DNA of 64,000 bases, from positions 75,903,179-75,967,178 of the forward strand of contig NC_084840.1 of NCBI RefSeq assembly GCF_033115175.1, in the 5' to 3' direction. Position 1 is the stretch's first letter; each line of letters begins with the position of its first letter. Positions 24,979 to 63,100 of the stretch are shown here, piece after piece. This DNA comes from Lepus europaeus (Eukaryota; Chordata; Mammalia; Lagomorpha; Leporidae). The position numbers and the translations under genes are program-made. Under the pieces are notes generated by a model. That model did not search any database. It saw nothing but the letters and a program-made list of their open reading frames with translations, and was not told the origin of the DNA.

Positions 24979-26768
24979 GTGTGCATGTGCACACAACCCT
25001 TCCGTCTGATGAGACCCAAGATGCTGGGAGAGAGGGAAAACTGCCCAAGTGTTAGGTCATCCAGCAAAGAGACTCAAGCAGACGGCCGATTAAACAAGGT
25101 AGGATGGGCAGGGGGGACTTGGACCAGTTGGTTTGAAAAACCCAACACTTCATCATATGGGATCTGAAGCCATGTTCTCCCCCACTTCCCACTTAATCTC
25201 AACCAGGGAAATGTGCATGCTCGAAACACTCCTCTCAAAACAAACAAGCAGACAAATAAAAAGAGCTCTCCACTTCCAGCTGCAGGGTATCTCATTTCCC
25301 CAGATCTCACCCCAGGGATCTGTCCCCTTACACAAGGAGAAGCAGGAGGAGCTCAAAGCTCAGTAGCAGAAGGCAGGAAAGAAAAAGTAACCTTTGCCAC
25401 TTGGAAACTTTGAGACATCCTTAAAAGGGGTCATTTGGACGAGCTGTACTGCTGAGTTCCCAAAGTGTCACTTTTGGGCACAAGACACCCCTTCCTGCCC
25501 CAGCACGAGAGGCAAAACCCACAGGCAGAAACTACAGGTATTCAGAACTACATGTCCCGTGCACCGGCTTTCCACCCTGGCAAAAATCTTCCAGATGCCC
25601 TGAAGACGAGGCAAGGACAACATTCTACTCTTCTGAGTTCTCCAATGTCCCGGCACAGCCCCAGGCACATGGTGGATGCTCGACAAACACATGAAGACAG
25701 TCCCCTGGCTAGGGCCTTCGTCCTCAGCTGGGACAGGCGGGCGGTGACACAAGCCCCGAAGGAAGGGAAGTCCTGCAGGAGCTTCTCTGTGTCGTCTCAC
25801 AGCGATTCCAATGCTCTGAGTGCCCCCATCTCATGGGCAGGCCCAAGTCCCCACATTCAGAGGCTCCAAGTCCCCAAGGACCTCTGACACCCAAACATCC
25901 ACGTTCCCGAAGAGAAGGTGCGACTTGTGGGTCAGACTTCTGAGACCAACAGCAAAGTGCAAAAGCAAGCAGCTCTAGGAGACTGAGCCTCCTGGGTACT
26001 TCCGAGTCCAGAGAAGAGAGTAGAGGGAACTCAGGGTTCCCTAGGAGAGGGAGGCCCTGCGGAGCAGATCTTAGCTTTCACCTCTGCATCCAGTGAGTCC
26101 ATCCTCCAAGTGAGGCCCGGGGAAGGCCTGTGGCTGTGCAGGAGAGCCAGGCTGTGTCACCACTCAGCAGACCGGCGAGTCCTAAGCCCGAGGAATTCTG
26201 CAGAGAAGAGACCCCGCTCCTCACAACCCAGCACGTGTCCTAGTCCATTCTTCCACCAGGCACCTGCCCAGGCTGAGATGTACCAAAGAGCCACGTGCAA
26301 GTCTCTAAGTGTCCCTTGACCTTCAGCAAGGAAGACATGGCCCTCCTGTAGCTGCAGGATCCTCTGCTAGTCTGTGTCCCCAGCCGTGAACACGACAAGG
26401 CAAGACCACTGCAATGAAACAGGACAGGGCCTCCCCTCACCTCTTCCATGCTCACCATCCTCGCCAAGCCTCAAGGGGGTCCTCTGAGGCCAGAGACCAC
26501 AAAAACCCCAGGAGAACAGAGTGTGTGGCAGCCTGCATGCAGCTCGACGTGGGAAACCATGAATCCACGTGCCTTTCTGGGGTCTCTGCTGCCCCAGCTA
26601 CAGGGGCATGGTGGCGTACGTAGCTTCTCTTCAGCCATCAGTCCCTTCCTCCCTCCACCCCACCCTGGTCCAGAGGAAGTCCATGGGATCGGTTTTTGGC
26701 CTCGGGTAGACGGAAGGACACAAGCTAAGCTGCAGGGATGGACATGGAATGGAACCGACGCGTCTGCT

Positions 26769-53163
<26,395 letters not shown>

Positions 53164-53490
53164 CTTCGCAGCTGAGCCCGGCGGCCCACCACCCCCAGGA
53201 GGAGAATCCGACGTGGGGACGAGACGGCCGCCGACCCCCGGAACAAAGAAGAGGGGGATGCGTGCGCCGGCGTGCGGCCAGCCGCTCGCTGAGCTGCTGC
53301 TGCTGCTGCTGCCTGGGGAAGCGTGCTTTGTGCTCGAGTCCGGGCGCTGGCCCGCCACGAGTGCTCCGCTGATGGCGGCGAAGGGCGCGGGCTGCGGGCT
53401 GCTCGCACGGCCGCTGCGTCCGCGCCGGAAACCCCGGGATGCTCGGGCGCAGTGACAGCCACGCCGCCGCTCGCCTGCTCTCCTGCTCTG
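53164..53490 (-). other. PFKFB3: PFKFB3 5' UTR (start inferred)
   Basis: A GC-rich leader of about 330 nt, if transcription starts 25-30 bp below the TATA-like box. I see no ATG in transcript sense upstream of the start codon. It contains a triplet tract (AGC/CAG in the mRNA) at 53293-53312. Confidence 0.6.
53293..53312 (-). repeat. CAG/AGC triplet tract in the PFKFB3 leader
   Basis: (GCT)6GC on the plus strand, reading as CAG repeats in the mRNA, within the inferred 5' UTR about 130-150 nt before the ATG. Confidence 0.9.
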
Positions 53491-53515
53491 CCGGGGAGCC
53501 CCACTCACTGCCCGG

Positions 53516-53523
53516 CCTTTTAA
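53516..53523 (-). promoter_or_regulatory. TATA-like box of the PFKFB3 promoter
   Basis: The minus strand reads TTAAAAGG between GC-rich flanks. It sits about 355 bp upstream of the ATG and is the only AT-rich core element in the GC-rich block. It predicts a start near 53490. Confidence 0.5.
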
Positions 53524-53534
53524 GAGTCGCGGCG

Positions 53535-53588
53535 CACGTCAGCCTCGGGGCGGGCCGCATTCCTCGCGTCCCAGCCCCTTTTCACGTG
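53535..53588 (-). promoter_or_regulatory. Proximal ACGTG core and CACGTG E-box
   Basis: The minus strand has ACGTG at 53539-53535, just upstream of the TATA-like box, and a palindromic CACGTG at 53583-53588. The first fits a hypoxia-element core (RCGTG). The second fits MYC/MAX, USF or HIF-type bHLH factors. Sites this short occur by chance, so function is inferred. Confidence 0.4.
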
Positions 53589-54369
53589 GGGAGGAGGCTG
53601 CGCTGGCCAGAGGGCGGCTTGTGGGTGCCCCCTGCGGGCGGGAGACGACAGCGCGCACTGCTTCTTCTGCAACCCAGCCCCGGCGCTGGAGAACGCCCAG
53701 CCCTGCCTGGCCTCGCTCCTGTTACCCCATCCTGAGGACAGCTTCCTCCATTCATTCTGACCCCTCATCTCTGCTGTGCTAGGGGAGAGCAGCGGCGCGG
53801 CGCCATCCAGTGTAGTCTGTGGACCCTCGCGGCCCAATCCCCTGGGATGCTGGTTAACACGCATCCCACTGATGCGGCCTTTTTGTACCTGTGGGGTCTC
53901 AGTACTCCGCATTCCTACTGCGCGCTCCGGGGCAGCCAGAGCTGCTTCCTGATCGTACTTGCGAGTCCTCACACACTACGATCCGTGCCATCCGTGCCCT
54001 GAATCCCTCAGACACCTGAGCTTCTGCTGGGTGCCCACTGCTCCCCCTTTACCTAATTCCAAAGACCGGGAACCCTGCGAGGCCTGCGGTGCTGGGCATG
54101 AGGGCAGGAAGGAAAAGCCCAAACAGCAGCACTGGAAGGGACCTTTGCAGGGGCTCAGCTGGCATCTTGATTTTCATGTATAGTATTCGATGAATGTTTC
54201 TCTCAGAGTGGAAGAGTAAATAAAACTAGACACCCCCCCCGTTTCCACCTGCAACTCATTACTGGACTATAAGCCCCCAGACCATGCAAACTCCTACTGG
54301 GGTTCAGGCCTGTCTTCTGCACACCCTATAGCGTGCCCTCGCTACTTTGTCGGTGTGTACTACTACTCT

Positions 54370-54830
54370 CTCCCCTTTTCCTCGCGATCTGCGGGCCGGT
54401 CGCGGAGGCAGGTGGGAGGCCCTGTGGCGAAGACCTGGGGCGCTCTGGGCGAGGCCCGCCGGTCGCGCAGGGGCACCACAGGGGATGTGACTTCAGCAAA
54501 CCGAGCCTCAGCGCGGAGGCGCGGCGCTGCCCTGTCTTGCAGAGAGGCGCGCACTTCTCGCCGAGGCCAAGCTCTGATTGGCGGGGAGAAGGCGGCGCCC
54601 GCTGAAACCACTCTGCAGTGGAAAAGTCTGCGCAGAGGCTGCCACACGTCGCTCACGTCCCGCATGCTCTCAGCTGGGAGGGCCCAGCTCCCTGGCGGCC
54701 GGCGCAGCTGCTCCTGCCGGGTGCGCCCGCCCTACCGGTGCCTCCGCCCCGCCCCCCTCGCAGTCTGGCCGCTCCAGGGGCCGCCGGTGCGCCAAGCATC
54801 ACCCACCTGGCCGCTGGCCCCAGAGGCCTC
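54370..54830. promoter_or_regulatory. Second upstream CpG-rich block
   Basis: A GC- and CpG-rich block separated from the main promoter region by about 800 bp of ordinary sequence. It contains ATTGG (CCAAT on the minus strand) at 54575-54579 abutting a GGCGGGG box, plus the tandem ACGTG cores. It could be a distal enhancer or an alternative promoter. Confidence 0.5.
54645..54658 (-). promoter_or_regulatory. Tandem hypoxia-response-element cores
   Basis: The minus strand reads ACGTGAGCGACGTG, two HIF core motifs in the same orientation with starts 9 bp apart. They lie roughly 1.2 kb upstream of the inferred start. Human PFKFB3 is HIF-1 induced through a pair of elements at about that distance (reported near -1.3 kb, from memory). 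Arrangement and distance fit conservation of that enhancer. Confidence 0.7.
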
Positions 54831-56829
54831 CCTGCCCTAACCCCTACCCCCCCCAACACCCCGCCCAACTGCGCCGCCCTGCCTGGAGCCCCTGCTCCCC
54901 CCACCGCCGACAGCTTTGCTGACACGGGCTGGTTTCCGCGCTCGGGCAGCTGTTCAGAAACCCGATGCATTGCATTTGGACTTGTTTTTCTGCAGCGGGA
55001 GCAAATGCCAGAGGTGACACCCTAGAACGCCCAAGGGAGAGCCCCATGCCACTCCTGAAATAAGAGTGGGCTGACCTGAAGAGGAAACAGCAACCAGGGA
55101 GCGCCCGAGCCACCGGGAAGAGTTCCTATCCCGGGAAACGCAGGGGTCTTGCAAGGAACTCCTGCCCCCCAGCTCCTCGGGCATGACACCTGTGTATCCA
55201 GCTTTCTGCCCACCTGGGGTTCTGCACACACCGACTGGCTGGGCCAGCCCACCGAGAGCCAGAATTCTTCCACCTTTCCTCTGAACTTCCAGAGACATTG
55301 TTGGCTTCAACTTAAGGGAGGAAGCAGGCACCGGGTCTGCCCCATCTTAATTTCTTGTCCAAGGTCAGCTCTCAGGACACCAGGCAGCTGATGTTCCCAA
55401 GAGATCCCAGCTGAGCTTTATTCGCACACCAGGCGCCTTCCCTGCCTGCACGTCAATAGCCCTGGGTGTCCAAGGCAAAGAGAGGGTTCTTCCCCAGTCA
55501 CCTCCTGCCCCAGATAAGCAGTAGGCAAAGGGAAGTTAAGGTTAAGCCCCCTCCCTGGGGATATCTAACCAGGGGAGGGGGATGAATTCACATTTGTTTT
55601 GTTTGTGATAGCCGGCTAGAAACCCTTGCAGCCTTTGCAGCCCCGGGGGGTAAATGAAGGTAGCAACCTCATGGAAGGCATAATCTCTTCACTCCGAAAC
55701 CCTTGTCGATGACGGGGATGCGGCTACAATCCAGGAATGTACTGGTTTAGCCTTCCTCCCGACTTTCTCCTCCTCGGGTAAATGGCCCCATCTTCACCCC
55801 AGACCGTCCCTCTGCCCTGTCCACCCACAGTGATTTATGTACAGCCGGAACTACCTGTGCAGATGGAGGACTTTTAGATACAGTCAGGCACCTGGGCCTT
55901 ATCAAAGCTAAAAATACCTTCAAGACCCTGGTGAACCCCTTTGTTTTCTGTGAAGGAGTGAGGGGAGGGCTGGAGATTACAGAGGTCAAGGAAGCATTTC
56001 AGGGGTAAAGGAAGAAGGCCAGTTAGGGTTGTCTGTGGGTGTCTTTCCCCTCCCCCACCCAGTCCCCAGTTTCCCTTATACTTCACACAGACCACAGACA
56101 GCTCTCCAGGGGACTCCCTGTGGACCTGCAGTAACCCAGGATTAAGGCAGGGCAAGATCAAACTGCCACTCAGCCCATCTCACCCAGAACAATGGAGCTG
56201 TTTGGAAGGCAAGAGCAACAGAAAGGCTTTCATTGTTGACTGAGACAGTAGCAGGGCAATTACTTAAAACGAGCCTCTGACATTTAGGAAGAACCCACCA
56301 AGTGCCTGGCGAGGTGCTTACAGAGGTGAAATCATTGGGCTCGGCCCAGCCCTAGAGAAAGGACCTCGGAGGTGGTTTTTCTCCACGACGGCTGGCCAGT
56401 GTCCCCGAACCCTTTACCCGTGGATCCCAAATGCAGCTGGAAGAGCAGCCACACTCACGATGCCGTGCCAACTAGGAGCACTGAAACACTGAAACCGCGC
56501 TAGTGCCAACCTCCTCCCGGGAGAGAGGATGAGCATGGTAACAAGCTGTGGCAGGCTGCAAGCAGTCCAAAGTTGCTAATTAGACACAGTGTCATTATTC
56601 GTTCCTGTGAAAAATCCCACGTGTGAGAGTGAACGGAGACACCAAACAGTGAAACCAAACCCTCCACACCCACCCACCGAACAGGGGGAGGGGAGGAGTG
56701 ACTTTTTAAAAATATAAAATATTGTAATTCACGTTGCCCAGTGTCACATAAGGAGATTGAAAATCCAATTCATAATGTGCACACAGATGTTGATAGCAGT
56801 TTTATTCATAATTATCAAAACAGAAGCAT
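54831..56829. other. Upstream flank of PFKFB3
   Basis: SINE-free for 2 kb, ordinary composition. A MIR-like fragment may lie near 56270-56340. No exon recognised. Confidence 0.5.
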
Positions 56830-57140
56830 GGGGCCGGCTCAATGGCGCAGCAGGTTAAGCCACTGACTGTAACGTTGCTCTCTGTTCATGTCCCGGCTGC
56901 TTCAGTTCCAATCTAGGCTCACTGTGCTTGGGAAAGCAGTGGAAGATGGTCCCAGTGCTTGGGGCCCTGCACCCATGTGGGAAACCTGGAAGAAATTTCT
57001 GGCTCCTGGCTTCAGATGGGCCCAGCTCCAGCCTCTGCAGCCATTTGGGAAGTGAACCACTGAACAGAAGATATCTCTCTCTCTCTTTCTCTCTCTCTCC
57101 TTTCTTTGTAATTCTTTCAAATAAATAAATCTTCTTTTAA
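56830..57140 (+). mobile_element. C-type SINE
   Basis: GGGGCCGGCTCAATGGCGC head to CAAATAAATAAATCTTC. A 40-bp antisense tail fragment (ATTTACTTATTTATTTATTTG) follows at 57144. Confidence 0.9.
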
Positions 57141-57199
57141 AAGATTTACTTATTTATTTATTTGAGAGGCAGAGAAACCAGAGAGTGGCTAAAAAGAAA

Positions 57200-57640
57200 T
57201 TAACTAGCAAGGCATGAAAAGACATGAAGGATCTTTAAATGCATACTACTAACTCTGAAAAGGCTACATACTGTCTGATTACAACTACATGACACTCTGG
57301 GAGATTGGTGATTGTGGGAGGAAGGGAAGGATGAACAGGCAACGCACAGAGGATTTTTAAGGCAGTGAAACAATTTTGTATGATGCTATGATGGTGTATA
57401 CAGGTCACGATGTATTTGTGCAAAACCCAGAATGCACAACACCAAAAATTACGGTGATGATGACGAAGTACTGAGGTGGGTTCACTGAGTGTTAAATGCA
57501 CCCATCTGGTGGGGAATGCTGACAGCAGGGGAGGCTGTGTTTGTGGCATGGGAGGGGGCAGGAGGTATATGGAGCCCTGTACTTTCTTTTCCTGTAATTT
57601 TGCTATGAACCTAAAACTGCTCTAAAAAGTAGAGTCTATA
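57200..57640 (+). mobile_element. Old L1 (L1ME-type) 3' end
   Basis: GAAAAGGCTACATACTGTCTG, AACAATTTTGTATGATGCTATG, AGAATGCACAACACCAAA and CTAAAACTGCTCTAAAAAG follow the known order of an old mammalian L1 3' UTR. Confidence 0.75.
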
Positions 57641-57649
57641 TTTAAAACA

Positions 57650-57922
57650 TGTAAGTGGTGTCATGTCACAGTGGGTTAAGCTCCACTTAGGCCGGCATCA
57701 TATATAATGCTCATTCAAGTCCTAGCTGCTGCTCCATTTCCAATCCAAGTTCCTGCTATTCCACCTAGGAAGGCAGTAGAAGATGGCCCAGGTGCTTGGG
57801 CCCCTGCTGCCCATGTGGAAGACCCAGATGGAGTTCCTGGTTCCTGACCTCAGCCTGGCCCAGCCCCAACAGTTGTGGCTATTTGGGGAGTGAACTAGCC
57901 AGCAGATGGATGATATCTCTTA

Positions 57923-57953
<31 letters not shown>

Positions 57954-57968
57954 AAATCTTCTTTTAAA
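57650..57968 (+). mobile_element. C-type SINE, older
   Basis: GTGGTGTCATGTCACAGTGG head to CTCAAATAAATCTTC tail. Confidence 0.87.
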
Positions 57969-58405
57969 ACTCATTGTTGTTGAACAGATGTCATACATAT
58001 TTTCTCCAATCAAGTGGACTTTAAATGTCTCATTATGGAGGGTATGAGGAGGGGCCACTGTGCCACAGTCTGGCTCCTGGTGAATCCACTCAAACTGTGC
58101 AACCTAAGTGCCACCAAACCCTCCAGGAAATTTCCATTTCCCTCTGCCCAGTCCCTGTTACTCACCACCTGCATGCCTTTCCTTCCTGAGCTTGTACACA
58201 CACTTCTAAAGTTGTTGATGTGTGGGACCAGCATCACACCTGGCCACTGCTTTGAAAGAGCTTTGTACTCTTTGTCAGCCTCCTCATCTGATTTGCATTC
58301 AAAGACACATTTGCCTTCAAAAGCACTATATTACATATTCAAAATACATGAGCTTTGTAAACACCAGGTCCACTGTAGTCTAGTTCACAGTATTGTAGCA
58401 AAGTC

Positions 58406-58529
58406 AATTTCCTGGTCTAGATTTTTTTTTTTTTTTTGCTATAGTCACTTAAGATGTCACCATTAATTTCCTGGTCTAGATTTTTTTTTTTTTTTTTTTT
58501 TTGCTATAGTCACTTAAGATGTCACCATT
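58406..58529. repeat. Tandem duplication of a ~60-bp unit containing a poly-T run
   Basis: AATTTCCTGGTCTAGA(T)nGCTATAGTCACTTAAGATG... occurs at 58406-58464 and 58465-58529. The units differ only in T-run length. Confidence 0.97.
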
Positions 58530-58884
58530 GGCGGAAGCTGGGTGAAAGGTTCCTGGGACCCCATGTACTCTTTTGCAACTTCTTGTAAGTGTGCAGTCAT
58601 TTCAAAATAACAAGTTAAATTTTTTTTTAAAAAGTATCAGTGACAGTTCAGTTTGCTCAAATTCTGAAAAAAAAAAAAAAAAAAAAAGAAGGAACAGAAA
58701 CAATGCATGGATTGTGTAGATTCTGGCTTTGAGTGAGGAAGGACCTGGAAAAAGACAGTCACGAATTCTGTGATGATTTGCCTCTGCTGACAACACCTTT
58801 GCTTCTTGCAAATGACACACACACAACACATGGATTCCGCATAACCCCTACACCTGGAGGAAAACAGAATCAAGCTGTGGTTTT

Positions 58885-59208
58885 GCTTTGTTTTGTTTTG
58901 TTTTTTTGACAGGTAGAGTTATAGACAGTGAGAGAGACAGAGAGAAAGGTCTTCCTTCCGTTGGTTCACCCCCCAAATGGCCGCCACGGCTGGTGCTGCA
59001 CCAATTTGAAGCCAGAAGCCAGGTGCTTCTTCCTGGTCTCCCATGTGGGTGCAGGGGCCCAAGCACCTGGGCCATCTTCCACTGCCCTCCCAGGCCACAG
59101 CAGAGAGCTGGACTGGAAGAGGAGCAGCCGGGACTAGAACCCGGCATCCATATGGGATGCCAGCACCGCAGGTGGAGGATTAACCTAGTGAGCCATGGCG
59201 CCAGCCCC
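58885..59208 (-). mobile_element. Young C-type SINE with target duplication
   Basis: TCAAGCTGTGGTTTT (58870-58884) and TCAAGCTGTGTTTT (59209-59222) flank it, one base different. Confidence 0.95.
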
Positions 59209-59222
59209 TCAAGCTGTGTTTT

Positions 59223-59873
59223 AATTTGCAGGGTGATTCTGTTTGTTGGTTTTGTAGGGCTCTCTGGAGGATATAAATGGGTCTGTAGTCTTTGTCACCA
59301 GTGTGCACACTTGATGTCAAAATAAAGAAGCCGAAGCCTTCGCACAGGGCTCGGTCCGAGAGGTTCAAGCTGGACCTGCTTTTCCCCAAGGTGACAGGTG
59401 GCCAGAGATGGGCAACCACTCAAGAAGTGCATGGACCTGGTTACACACAGGGTTCTCCTTGTGGTACCCAGAGTTCAGGAAATGCTCACCAACAGTAGCT
59501 GTGTCTCAGACACCGCGAGGAAGAGGCTGCAGAAGCAATCTCAGTTATCTTGGGTTCAACCAGAGCCACGCCTGGAGACTATTACAGAGCAATAGCTCTC
59601 ATGCCCATGAAGGGGGAAAACCCATCCATTGGAATAGAGGAGGGAACAAAGACAGACCTAGTGTTTGGTAAGAATACACCAGATGCAGGCCAAGGGTAAG
59701 TTCACATTGGGAAGCCAAGTTCACATATAGTTGTGAACTTCGCGTCCATCTCATCGCTCTTCAGTTTCACTGAAAGACAAGCTCTCCCATTGCTTTCTAC
59801 ATGCAACAAGTACTTGCTGGGAACTGGCTGTACCGTGCAGCTATAAACTCCAGCAAGATCTGATCTTTGTCAA
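59223..59873. other. Upstream flank
   Basis: No exon or clear repeat recognised. Confidence 0.5.
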
Positions 59874-59885
59874 AACTAAGAACTC

Positions 59886-60213
59886 GGGGCCTAGCACTGT
59901 GGTGTAGTGGGTAAAGCCACCGCCTGCAGTGCCGGCATCTCACGTGGGCACCAGTTCAGGTTCCAGCTGCTCTACTTCTGATCCAGCTCTCTTTTATGGC
60001 CTGGGAAAGCAGTGCAAGATGGTCCAAGTCCTTGGGCCTCTGCACCCACGTGCGAGACCTGGAATAAGCTCCTGACTCCTGGCTTCAGATCAGCACAGCT
60101 CTGGCCATCGCAGCCATCTGGGGAGTGAACCAGCGGATGGAAGACCTCTCTCTCTCTCTCTCTCTGTAACTCCACCTTTCAAATAAAATAAATAGATCTT
60201 AAAAAAAAAAAAC
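59886..60213 (+). mobile_element. C-type SINE with target duplication
   Basis: AACTAAGAACTC occurs at 59874-59885 and 60214-60225, exactly. Confidence 0.96.
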
Positions 60214-60299
60214 AACTAAGAACTCACTTCTGAATTCCATCAGGTCTCTACAATACACACACACACATACACACACACACGCCCCTTACTTTTCTCCTA

Positions 60300-60375
60300 A
60301 TAGTTAATGAAACTGAAGCCCAGCAATATTAAATTAATTATCTGTGATCACATAGCTGATAAGCCTAGGAATAAA
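60300..60375. repeat. MIR-like remnant
   Basis: AATGAAACTGAAGCCCAGCA and GTGATCACATAGCTGATAAG. A (CA)n tract lies just before, at 60255-60281. Confidence 0.5.
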
Positions 60376-60452
60376 AAAGACCTTCACTAGTTTGGTACTC
60401 TCTGGAATTTCTCTCAGTTAAATCACTTTGCAACTAGAATGTTCAATGTCTC

Positions 60453-60777
60453 TTTAAAGATGTATTTATTTGAAAGAGCAACACAGAGAAGAAGAGACAG
60501 AAAGAGACAGAGAGAGGAGAAAGATCTTCCATTCATGAGGTTACTCCCCAAATGGCTGCAATAGCCAGGTGTGGGCCAGGTTGAAACCAGGAGCCAGGAA
60601 CTCCATCTGGGTCTCCCACATGGGTGGCAGGGCCCAAGCACTGGACCATTCTCTGCTGCCTTCCAAGGGCATTAGCAGGGAGTGAAATCAGAAATCAAGC
60701 AGCGAGGACTCAAACTGGTACTCCCCTATGGGATGCTGGCATTGCAAACAGTGACAACCACACCACAATGGCGGCCT
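60453..60777 (-). mobile_element. C-type SINE, antisense
   Basis: TTAAAGATGTATTTATTTGAAAG through CACCACAATGGCGGCCTC. Confidence 0.88.
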
Positions 60778-61514
60778 CTTGGTTTTTTCTAATACAATGC
60801 TGACAACAAAATTTCAGATCCGAGTGTTTTAGATGTGGTCTGTATAATGTGCAAATAAGAATCATCTTCAGAAACTATTACGAAGATTAGTAACTCAAAA
60901 CCTACAAACGGCCCTGCAGTGTAAAATGCTTAACATGTGACAACAATGAGCTAGACCCTCAAAGACTTACACACTTGCGTGTTTCAGCAAAGTCACAGCA
61001 AAAGAGGCGCACGCTCAATTACTGCAGTTAAAGTTAATTTAACAAGATATGGCGACTTTATGAAATTAATCAGCATTTAAAAAAGAAAAAGATGTGGAGG
61101 AGGTCCTCGTCTTCTTATGTACAGCAGTTCTTCCTTATTGGTAGGGTACACGTTCCAAGACCCCCAGGGGATGCCTAAAGCCATGGCTAGAACAGAACCC
61201 TATCCAATGCATTATGTTTTCCTATACATACACATAGAGGATAAAATTCAATTGATAAATTAGGGATTAACAATAATAAATAAAACTGGACAATTATAAC
61301 AAAATACTGCAATACAAGTTACATGAATGTGGTCCTTGTCTCAAAAAAAAATCTTATTTAATTTCACCTTCACACTTTAAGAAAGTACTTTATGGCTTCT
61401 CTTTAGCATGTCCAGTTGCTAGCATCACTACTCTTATACTTTACAGCCATTATTCAGTAAATAAGGGTTATTTGAACACAAGCACTGCAATACTGCAATA
61501 ACAGAGAGTATTCT
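60778..61514. other. AT-rich upstream flank
   Basis: Nothing coding seen. Confidence 0.5.
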
Positions 61515-61708
61515 GAAAGGTTCTTGGAAAAATGAAATTAGAATATAAGTGTATACTGGTGCAAAAAGTTTGAAATCGATGTGCAGTTTTTCATAATACA
61601 TATTTTCCACAAACTCTTTTGAAGAGCCCTCTACATATGAATTTCAAATTTTTTGCATGAAAATAAACTTATCTTTTAACTCCACTTTCCAAGAACATTT
61701 TAAAGTTT
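61515..61708. mobile_element. Mariner-type MITE, second copy with extra half
   Basis: GGTGCAAAAAGTTTGAAATCG and TTTTCCACAAACTCTTTTGAAG...CCCTC (ending 61631) match the copy at 21676 in inverted arrangement. A second half (ATTTCAAATTTTTTGCATG to CCAAGAACATTTTAAAG) continues to 61708. Confidence 0.55.
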
Positions 61709-61938
61709 ACAGTAGATCTGATACCAAGATGACTCCTAAGTGAATAATGGCAGGTAGCTTGTAAAGCATGGAGATGCTGGACAAAGTAATGATTCATGTC
61801 CCAGGCGGGACGGAGCAGGATGGCGAGAGACTGCCTCACGCTTCTCAGAACAGTGCACAACTTAAAGCTTTGTTTCCAGAATGTTCTATTTAATTCTTTC
61901 GGACCATGGTTGAGCATGGATAAATGAAACTACAGGTA

Positions 61939-62188
61939 GGGACCAGAGCTGTGGCACAGCAGGTTAATGCCCTGGCCTGAGGCTCCTCCGGCATCCCATA
62001 TGGGCGCCAGTTCAAGTCCTAGCTGCTCCACTTCTGATCCAGCTCTCTGTAAAGCAATAGAGGATGGCCCAAGTCCTTGGGCCCCTGCACCCACGTGGGA
62101 GACCCAGAAGAAGCTCCTGGCTCCTGGCTTCGGATCAGCACAGCTCTGGCCAGTGTGGCCAATTGGGGAATGAAGCATTGGATGAAAG

Positions 62189-62247
<59 letters not shown>

Positions 62248-62301
62248 TGTGCGTGTGTAATTCTGACTTTCAAATAAATAAATCTTAAGAAAAAAAAAAA
62301 G
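61939..62301 (+). mobile_element. C-type SINE with expanded (TC)n(TG)n
   Basis: GACCAGAGCTGTGGCACAGC head. Part of the middle is deleted at CTCTGTAAAGCAATAG. The pyrimidine tract has expanded at 62190-62258. Confidence 0.92.
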
Positions 62302-62418
62302 GAAAGCACAGGTAAGAGAGGGCTACTATAGTTAAAAGTTTTAAGATGTCCTTACTGGTCAATGAAAAAACAAAACAATCCTGCATCTCTATAAAAGCTT
62401 CACTAAAATCACTAGACA

Positions 62419-62780
62419 GGGGCTGGGGTTAATGGTGCAGCTGGTAGAGGTGCCGCTCACAACACCGATGTCTCCTATCAGAGCTCCAGTTTGAGTCCTG
62501 GCTGCTCCACTTCCAATCCAGCTCCCTGTTGATGCACCTGGGAGGACAGTGGAGGACAGCCGGAGGACAGTGGAGGACAGCCCGAGGACGTGAGCCCCTG
62601 CCACCGACGTGGGATACCTGGATGGAGTTCCAGGCTCCTGGCTTCAGCCTAGCCCAGTTCTAGCTGTGGCAGCCACTTAGGGAATGAACCAGCAAATTAA
62701 GCAAATTAAAGATATTTTTCCTCTGTGTCCCTCCCTCTCTCAGTCACTCTGCCTTTCAAATAAGTGAAATAAAACTTATT
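62419..62780 (+). mobile_element. C-type SINE, older, with internal duplication
   Basis: GGGGCTGGGGTTAATGGTGC head. GGAGGACAGTGGAGGACAGC is repeated at 62541-62584. Confidence 0.88.
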
Positions 62781-63100
62781 AGATAAACCTCATGTTTTTA
62801 TTATTAAGAAACACAGTGTTACAGAAGAGCTGCCTCCCAGAGGGTTTAGAAATTGTAACATTTCCATGACCTGTCCCATAGGAAACAGAACTTAAAACTT
62901 CCTAGCGATTAAAACAAACAGGTGAAACTCATTCTGACAATAAATTTTATTTGACCCAATATTATCCAAAATAGTATCATTTCAACATGTTATGACATTT
63001 AAAAAATCTTTGAGAGGGCTTGCATTCCGTTTTCTATACTAAATCTCTGAAGAAGGGAGGGAGCTGGACTTCCAGATACCTGCAATAAGAGCCATCCAGG

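Larger units (their letters stand above)
24100..26768 (-). other. PFKFB3: PFKFB3 3' UTR
   Basis: About 2.7 kb from the stop codon to a canonical AATAAA (24127-24122). The cleavage site is inferred about 15-25 nt beyond it. It contains an AU-rich element (24329-24342), a UG dinucleotide tract (24959-24978 as CA on the plus strand), poly-A and poly-C tracts in transcript sense (24451-24468, 24555-24567) and a MIR-like remnant near 25.65 kb. It is free of SINEs, unlike the flanks, which fits constraint. The extent is inferred. Confidence 0.8.
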
